Translations under genes and position numbers: made by a program
Shown here: piece by piece, positions 59,411 through 64,000 of the stretch
Layout: every line of letters starts with the position of its first letter
Numbering within the stretch: the stretch's first letter is position 1
Notes under the pieces: generated by a model
The model's database searches: none
What the model saw: the letters and a program-made list of their open reading frames with translations, nothing else
Told to the model about the DNA's origin: nothing
DNA from: Marinobacterium iners
Lineage (GTDB): Bacteria > Pseudomonadota > Gammaproteobacteria > Pseudomonadales > Balneatricaceae
DNA: 64,000 nt
Direction: 5' to 3'
NCBI RefSeq assembly: GCF_017310015.1
Contig: NZ_CP022297.1
Span: forward strand, 3,844,001-3,908,000

Positions 59411-60799
59411 ATGCAACCGGCAAATCTGCTTCTTTTCACGCTGGCATTCGCTGCGATCGCCTACTGGCTGGGATATACCCGTTCGCGCACGCTGGCCATG
59501 CCACTGGGCGGAATTCGACACCTCAAATCACTTCCGTTCTACTATGGTGCCCGCGCCGCACTCTGGTGCGGTATTCCGGCACTGATCATATTGGCGCTCT
59601 GGGTCGGCTTTCAGGGCAAGGTAATCCAGACACTGGTCGTCAGTTCGCTGCCACAGGAGATGATCCCCGACAGTGCGGGCCAGGCCAGTCTGTTGCTGAG
59701 TCAGATCGGTAACGTGGCCAGTGGCGCCCTGCCGCGAAACTTTGCTGAGCCCGCTATTGTCGAAGCAGCGGACCGTCTGGTACAGCTACGCGAACAAAGC
59801 CGGCTGTACATGAACCTGCTGGTAGTGGCCGTCGCAGTGCTGGCCGGTTTTCTGGCCTGGCTGCGTATCCATCCGCGGCTTAACGCCCGGGTTCAGGTCG
59901 AGATCATTCTGAAGTGGGTGTTCTTTGCCTGTGCCGGCCTGGCCATTCTGACCACCGTCGGTATCATCTTCTCGGTCGCTTTTGAGACACTGCGATTTTT
60001 CCAGCAGATATCCTTCATTGATTTTATTTTCGGTTCTCACTGGAGCCCCCAGACCGCCTTGCGTGCGGATCAGGTCGCGTCTCAGGGTGCGTTCGGGATG
60101 ATCCCCCTGTTTACCGGTACTCTGCTGATCTCAGGCATCGCCATGTTGGTCGCCGTTCCCGTGGGGCTGATGTCAGCCATCTATCTATCGGAATATGCCA
60201 ACCCGAAAGTTCGCGGTGTGGTCAAACCGTTGCTGGAGATGCTGGCCGGCATACCAACCGTGGTATACGGCTTTTTTGCCGCGCTGACAGTGGCGCCGTT
60301 CATCAGTAACCTGGCCGCATCCTTTGGCATTGAAGCCTCATCACAGAGCGCTCTGGCTGCCGGTGCGGTCATGGGCATCATGATCATTCCGTTCGTATCT
60401 TCCCTGTCGGACGACGTCATCAACGCCGTACCCCAGTCACTGCGCGACGGCTCGCTGGCGCTGGGTGCAACCCAGTCGGAAACCATGAAGAAGGTTGTCT
60501 TCCCGGCGGCGCTTCCCGGCATCATGGGGGGCATTCTGTTGGCGGTATCCCGTGCCATCGGTGAAACCATGATTGTGGTGATGGCAGCAGGCCTTGCAGC
60601 CAACCTGACCGCCAACCCGCTGGAAACCGTGACTACGGTAACCGTGCAGATCGTTACCCTGCTGACCGGGGACCAGGAGTTCGACAGTGCCAAGACGCTG
60701 GCGGCTTTCGCACTGGGCGCCATGCTGTTCCTGGTAACACTGGTCCTCAACATTATCGCCCTGCATATCGTACGCAAGTATCGGGAACAGTATGACTAA
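59411..60799 (+). CDS. pstC: Phosphate ABC transporter permease PstC (long form)
   Basis: A 462-residue permease, about 140 residues longer than E. coli PstC because of an N-terminal extension with two to three membrane helices (LLLFTLAFAAIAYWLGY, AALWCGIPALIILALWVGF) and a soluble linker. The conserved permease core starts near residue 185; the ATPase-contacting EAA loop is DGSLALGATQSETMKKVVFPAALPG. The start at 59411 has an AGGAA site. It overlaps pstA by 8 bases. Such long PstC forms occur in Pseudomonas and Vibrio relatives. Confidence 0.93.
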   Translation: MQPANLLLFTLAFAAIAYWLGYTRSRTLAMPLGGIRHLKSLPFYYGARAALWCGIPALIILALWVGFQGKVIQTLVVSSLPQEMIPDSAGQASLLLSQIGNVASGALPRNFAEPAIVEAADRLVQLREQSRLYMNLLVVAVAVLAGFLAWLRIHPRLNARVQVEIILKWVFFACAGLAILTTVGIIFSVAFETLRFFQQISFIDFIFGSHWSPQTALRADQVASQGAFGMIPLFTGTLLISGIAMLVAVPVGLMSAIYLSEYANPKVRGVVKPLLEMLAGIPTVVYGFFAALTVAPFISNLAASFGIEASSQSALAAGAVMGIMIIPFVSSLSDDVINAVPQSLRDGSLALGATQSETMKKVVFPAALPGIMGGILLAVSRAIGETMIVVMAAGLAANLTANPLETVTTVTVQIVTLLTGDQEFDSAKTLAAFALGAMLFLVTLVLNIIALHIVRKYREQYD

Positions 60800-62066
60800 G
60801 CAACTTACACAGGCGGAAATCGTCCGCAAGTCATTGAAAAAACGCTACCGCAAGGAGAAGCGCTTTCGCGCCTACGGCATTCTTGCGATCGCCATCGCCT
60901 TGTCGGCCCTGCTGATTCTGTTTACCGACATCATCGGCAAGGGGTACAGCGGTTTCATGAAGACCAGCCTGAACCTGGAAGTGGTGCTGGATGGCGAGGT
61001 AATGTACCTGGATGACCCGACAGATCCTCGTCAGGTAAAAATGGCCGACTTCGTCGAGCCGCTGGTTCAGGCCCTGATGCGTGAAATTCCGAACGCAACC
61101 GACGCCAACCGTGAAGCGGTACGCAAGCTGATCAACCCCTATGCGTCTGCCGATCTGCGCGATGCGCTAAAAGAGAATCCGGAATGGTTGAACACCACTC
61201 GCAAGATGAGCTTCCTGGCTCACAGCGACGTGGATGTTTATTCCAAGCACGCCGGTGACAAGGCCTACTCGATCAAGCTCTCACCACAGCAGCAGGAATG
61301 GGTGAACATGCTGAAGGAAAAGGGCGTGATCGAGACCTCGTTCAACGATGTCTTCTTCAAGGGAGGCGATTCTCGTGACCCCGCCAAGGCCGGCATCATG
61401 GGCGCAGTAGTCGGCTCGCTGCTGACCATGTTTGTCACGCTTGTGCTGTCGTTCCCGATCGGCGTGGCCGCGGCAATTTACCTGGAAGAGTTCGCTCCCA
61501 AGAACCGTCTGACCGATTTTATTGAGGTCAACATCAATAACCTGGCAGCGGTGCCGTCGATCATCTTTGGTCTGCTGGGTCTGGCCGTATTCATCAATCT
61601 GTTCGGCATGCCCCGCTCGGTTCCGGTGGTGGGCGGCATGGTGCTAACTCTGATGACACTGCCCACCATCATCATTTCCAGCCGGGCCGCAATCAAGAGC
61701 GTACCGCCCTCGATCCGCGAAGCGGCGGAAGGGATTGGCGCCTCGAAAATGCAGGTGGTATTGCACCACGTCCTGCCGCTGGCGATGCCGGGCATGCTGA
61801 CCGGATCCATCATCGGCATGGCGCAGGCACTGGGTGAAACCGCCCCGCTGCTGCTGATCGGCATGGTGGCCTTTATTGTTGACGTGCCCGGTGGCTTCTT
61901 CGACTCGGCCACCGTATTGCCGGTACAGGTATTCCTCTGGGCAGGCAGCCCCGAACTTGCCTTTATTGAACGTGCTTCAGCCGCCATCATGGTGCTGCTG
62001 AGCTTTCTGATCGGAATGAATGCATTGGCCATCTGGCTGCGCAAGCGTCTTGAGCGCCGTTGGTAA
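60792..62066 (+). CDS. pstA: Phosphate ABC transporter permease PstA (long form)
   Basis: A 424-residue permease with a first membrane helix (GILAIAIALSALLILFTDII) and then a periplasmic insert of about 140 residues (about 50-195) before the conserved permease core of five helices; E. coli PstA is about 296 residues. The EAA loop is REAAEGIGASKMQVVLHHVLP. The insert includes an acidic region LDGEVMYLDDPTDPRQ whose role is unknown. It is coupled to pstC by an 8-base overlap, and the pstB start is 11 bases past its stop. Confidence 0.93.
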   Translation: MTKQLTQAEIVRKSLKKRYRKEKRFRAYGILAIAIALSALLILFTDIIGKGYSGFMKTSLNLEVVLDGEVMYLDDPTDPRQVKMADFVEPLVQALMREIPNATDANREAVRKLINPYASADLRDALKENPEWLNTTRKMSFLAHSDVDVYSKHAGDKAYSIKLSPQQQEWVNMLKEKGVIETSFNDVFFKGGDSRDPAKAGIMGAVVGSLLTMFVTLVLSFPIGVAAAIYLEEFAPKNRLTDFIEVNINNLAAVPSIIFGLLGLAVFINLFGMPRSVPVVGGMVLTLMTLPTIIISSRAAIKSVPPSIREAAEGIGASKMQVVLHHVLPLAMPGMLTGSIIGMAQALGETAPLLLIGMVAFIVDVPGGFFDSATVLPVQVFLWAGSPELAFIERASAAIMVLLSFLIGMNALAIWLRKRLERRW

Positions 62067-62077
62067 GGAGAACAGAT

Positions 62078-62974
62078 ATGAACATGACCGCAACTCTGAG
62101 TGATAACGCAGCCATGACCAAGACTACAGCCACGGCCACTGAGTCCACTGCCATCGAGAGCAGCTCGGATGCCGGTATTGAAGAGGGCAAAACCGTTGGC
62201 AAGCCCTATGCAGCCAAGGAGCCTAAGTTCAAGCTGCGTGACGTGGAAGTATTTTACGGCGCAGATCGGGCAATCAAAAATGTCAGCCTGGATATCGGCA
62301 AGAATGAAGTCATTGCCTTCATCGGTCCATCCGGTTGTGGCAAGTCCACCTTCCTGCGCTGCCTGAACCGAATGAACGACAGTATCGACATCTGCAAGGT
62401 CAAGGGCAGCCTGCAGCTGGATGATCAGGACATCTATGATCCGCGCCAGGACGTGGTTGAGCTGCGTGCCCGCGTAGGCATGGTGTTTCAGAAGCCCAAC
62501 CCCTTCCCCAAATCGATCTACGACAACGTGGCCTATGGCCCGCGTATTCATGGTCTTGCCAACCGCAAGTCGGATCTGGACGAAATCGTCGAGAACAGCC
62601 TGCGCAAGGCCGGTCTGTGGGATGAGGTGAAGGACCGTCTGGACTCCACTGCCACCGGCATGTCCGGCGGTCAGCAGCAGCGCCTGTGCATTGCCCGTAC
62701 CATTGCGGTCAACCCGGAAGTGGTACTGATGGACGAGCCCTGTTCGGCACTGGACCCGATCGCCACGGCGAAAGTGGAAGAGCTGATCTCGGAGCTGTCC
62801 GAGAGCTATACCATCGTCATCGTGACACACTCCATGCAACAGGCATCTCGTGTATCAGACCGTACAGCCTATTTCCATCTTGGCCATCTGGTTGAGGTCA
62901 ACGATACTGTGAAGGTGTTCACCGCACCGGAGCACCATATGACCGAAGCCTATATCACCGGTCGTTTCGGCTGA
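62078..62974 (+). CDS. pstB: Phosphate ABC transporter ATPase PstB
   Basis: A 298-residue ATPase with Walker A IGPSGCGKSTFLRCLNRMND, the PstB-typical MVFQKPNPFPKSIYDNVAYG, signature MSGGQQQRLCIARTI, Walker B VVLMDEPCSALDPIA and switch His in IVIVTHSMQQASRVSD. It has a Ser/Thr-rich N-terminal extension of about 45 residues over E. coli PstB. The ATG at 62078 has a TAAGGAG site. No phoU gene follows within the window; a second PstS-like gene does. Confidence 0.95.
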   Translation: MNMTATLSDNAAMTKTTATATESTAIESSSDAGIEEGKTVGKPYAAKEPKFKLRDVEVFYGADRAIKNVSLDIGKNEVIAFIGPSGCGKSTFLRCLNRMNDSIDICKVKGSLQLDDQDIYDPRQDVVELRARVGMVFQKPNPFPKSIYDNVAYGPRIHGLANRKSDLDEIVENSLRKAGLWDEVKDRLDSTATGMSGGQQQRLCIARTIAVNPEVVLMDEPCSALDPIATAKVEELISELSESYTIVIVTHSMQQASRVSDRTAYFHLGHLVEVNDTVKVFTAPEHHMTEAYITGRFG

Positions 62975-62992
62975 TCCGGCGGTGCCGCTAAG

Positions 62993-63027
62993 TGTACAGC
63001 CTGGCTGCCTGCGGCCAGTGCTGTACA
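62993..63027. repeat. Long imperfect hairpin between pstB and the second pstS-like gene
   Basis: TGTACAGC-CTGGC and GCCAG-T-GCTGTACA form a 13-bp stem with one bulged T and an 8-base loop. No T run follows. It could be a processing or attenuation hairpin, or an operator for the downstream gene, which starts 36 bases later. Confidence 0.6.
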
Positions 63028-63063
63028 ATCAGCCACTGACTTGACCCAGCCAGGATTCAGACA

Positions 63064-64000
63064 TTGAAGCACTCCGGACTCTTACTGTTGTTGGGCCTGC
63101 TGTTGCTGGCGACAGGAGCCCGCGCGGACGTGAGCAATACGGCCACCGAACTGCAGCCTTACCAGCGCGTTGCCGGCATTTCCGGCAACCTGTCGAGTGT
63201 CGGCTCCGATACCATGGCCAGCCTGATGCTGCTCTGGTCACAGGAATTCAATCGTCTGTATCCCAATGTGAATATTCAGCTGCAGGCCCCGGGCTCATCA
63301 ACGGCTCCGGTAGCCCTGATCGAAGGGACCGCAAGTCTTGCCCCCATGAGCCGCCCCATGCTGGAGCGAGAGCTGTTGGCATTTGAACGCCGACACGGCT
63401 ACCCCCCAACAGCGATTACCGTCGCAATGGATGCTCTGGCAATCTTCGTACATCAGGACAATCCGGTAGCAGGTCTGAACCTGCAGCAGCTGGATGCGAT
63501 CTTTTCAGCCACTCGGCGCTGCGGGGGAAAGCTCCGGATTGATCGCTGGCAACAGCTGGGTGTAGAGGGGCAACTCGCAACCCAGCCACTGCTGTTGTAC
63601 GGCCGCAATGCCGTGTCCGGCACCTATGGCTTTTTCCGTGAACAGGCATTGTGCCGCGGCGACTTTCATAGTCGAGTCAACGAACAGCCAGGGTCGGCCT
63701 CGGTGGTTCAGTCGGTGGCAACGGCGTTGAACGCGATCGGTTACTCCAGCATCAACTACCGCAACGCCTCGGTGCGCGTGTTACCGCTGGCACGACTGGG
63801 CAATGATTATGTCGTACCTGAGCCAGATAGCTTCATTGATGGCCGCTATCCGCTGGCTCGTCCCCTGTATATGTACATTAACCGACCACCAGGGCAGCCA
63901 CTTCACCCTTTGGTGCGGGAGTTTCTGCATCTGGTGCTGTCACGTGAAGGGCAGGAAGTGGTCTTGAAAGAGGGCTACACACCATTGCCCGCCAGTGCCA
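63064..64000 (+). CDS. PstS-like periplasmic substrate-binding protein (5' part)
   Basis: Starting at TTG 63064 (AGGATT site 6 bases before), the frame stays open to the window end, about 312 residues. It opens with a signal peptide (LLLLLGLLLLATGARA). The mature part has GISGNLSSVGSDTMASLMLLW and QAPGSSTAPVALIEG, then ASLAPMSRPM and NAVSGTYGFFRE, the layout of PstS-superfamily phosphate-binding proteins (PBP-like). It differs strongly from the upstream PstS and lies where phoU is usually found. It may bind phosphate or another oxyanion. It is likely in the Pho regulon through read-through from pstB. Confidence 0.85.
   Translation, partial: MKHSGLLLLLGLLLLATGARADVSNTATELQPYQRVAGISGNLSSVGSDTMASLMLLWSQEFNRLYPNVNIQLQAPGSSTAPVALIEGTASLAPMSRPMLERELLAFERRHGYPPTAITVAMDALAIFVHQDNPVAGLNLQQLDAIFSATRRCGGKLRIDRWQQLGVEGQLATQPLLLYGRNAVSGTYGFFREQALCRGDFHSRVNEQPGSASVVQSVATALNAIGYSSINYRNASVRVLPLARLGNDYVVPEPDSFIDGRYPLARPLYMYINRPPGQPLHPLVREFLHLVLSREGQEVVLKEGYTPLPASA

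Noticed and set aside
1..64000. CRISPR arrays, tRNA or rRNA genes, integrases with attachment sites, toxin-antitoxin or defence islands
   Set aside because: None recognised. XerC is the housekeeping recombinase; the only mobile element is the TnpB element.

Overview
The window reads as a contiguous piece of a gammaproteobacterial chromosome of moderately high GC. The pilU-pilT / yggS-proC-yggT-metX-metW-DUF4426-rdgB-hemW order, the lptM-lysA-dapF-DUF484-xerC operon facing cyaY, the catalytically dead dihydroorotase homologue and the long forms of PstC and PstA all fit the Pseudomonas/Oceanospirillales side of the class. A marine Oceanospirillaceae (Marinobacterium-like) bacterium is my inference; no rRNA is present to test it. 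I saw no tRNA, rRNA, CRISPR array or prophage.

Layout. 1-0.9 kb: 3' end of pyrC' (ATCase-associated). 0.9-3.2 kb: twitching-motility ATPases PilU and PilT. 3.3-9.4 kb: forward housekeeping run (PLP homeostasis, proline, methionine, nucleotide-pool cleaning, HemW). 9.5-11.3 kb: HBM-type chemoreceptor. 11.3-15.9 kb: reverse operon lptM-lysA-dapF-DUF484-xerC-HAD. 16.0 kb: cyaY.

16.4-35.4 kb is an envelope-glycan region: waaA (Kdo transferase); a forward GtrB-GtrA-YdjC(NaxD-like) cassette; a reverse operon ugd - UDP-glucuronate 4-epimerase - msbA - GT39/83 (ArnT-like) transferase; lpxL; and a core/O-antigen block with an AsnB-like amidotransferase, four further glycosyltransferases (three GT4, one WaaE-like GT2), a polysaccharide pyruvyl transferase, an O-antigen ligase/polymerase and an ELM1-family protein. 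The stretch around 30.3-33.5 kb is visibly AT-rich and was probably acquired separately.

35.6-46.5 kb: ilvE, glnE, ygiF (CYTH only), a TnpB-only IS605-group element with a recognisable right end/omega-RNA region, the DUF47-Pit phosphate transport pair, and argE-argA. 46.5-49.5 kb: PepSY protein with a PhoPQ-like two-component system and two tiny membrane proteins. 49.5-58 kb: ald, ilvD, ovoA (ovothiol synthase), a nucleoside-recognition (SpmA/SpmB-like) membrane protein, a DASS transporter and a hotdog thioesterase. 58-64 kb: the high-affinity phosphate system pstS-pstC-pstA-pstB behind a well-formed Pho box, followed by a second PstS-like gene that runs off the window.

The most interesting system-level reading is that the GtrB/GtrA/YdjC genes plus the facing ArnT-like transferase form a complete set for making, deacetylating, flipping and transferring an undecaprenyl-linked amino sugar onto lipid A or core, analogous to the Arn pathway and to the NaxD pathway of Francisella, but with a different flippase family. 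This is inference from families and gene order.
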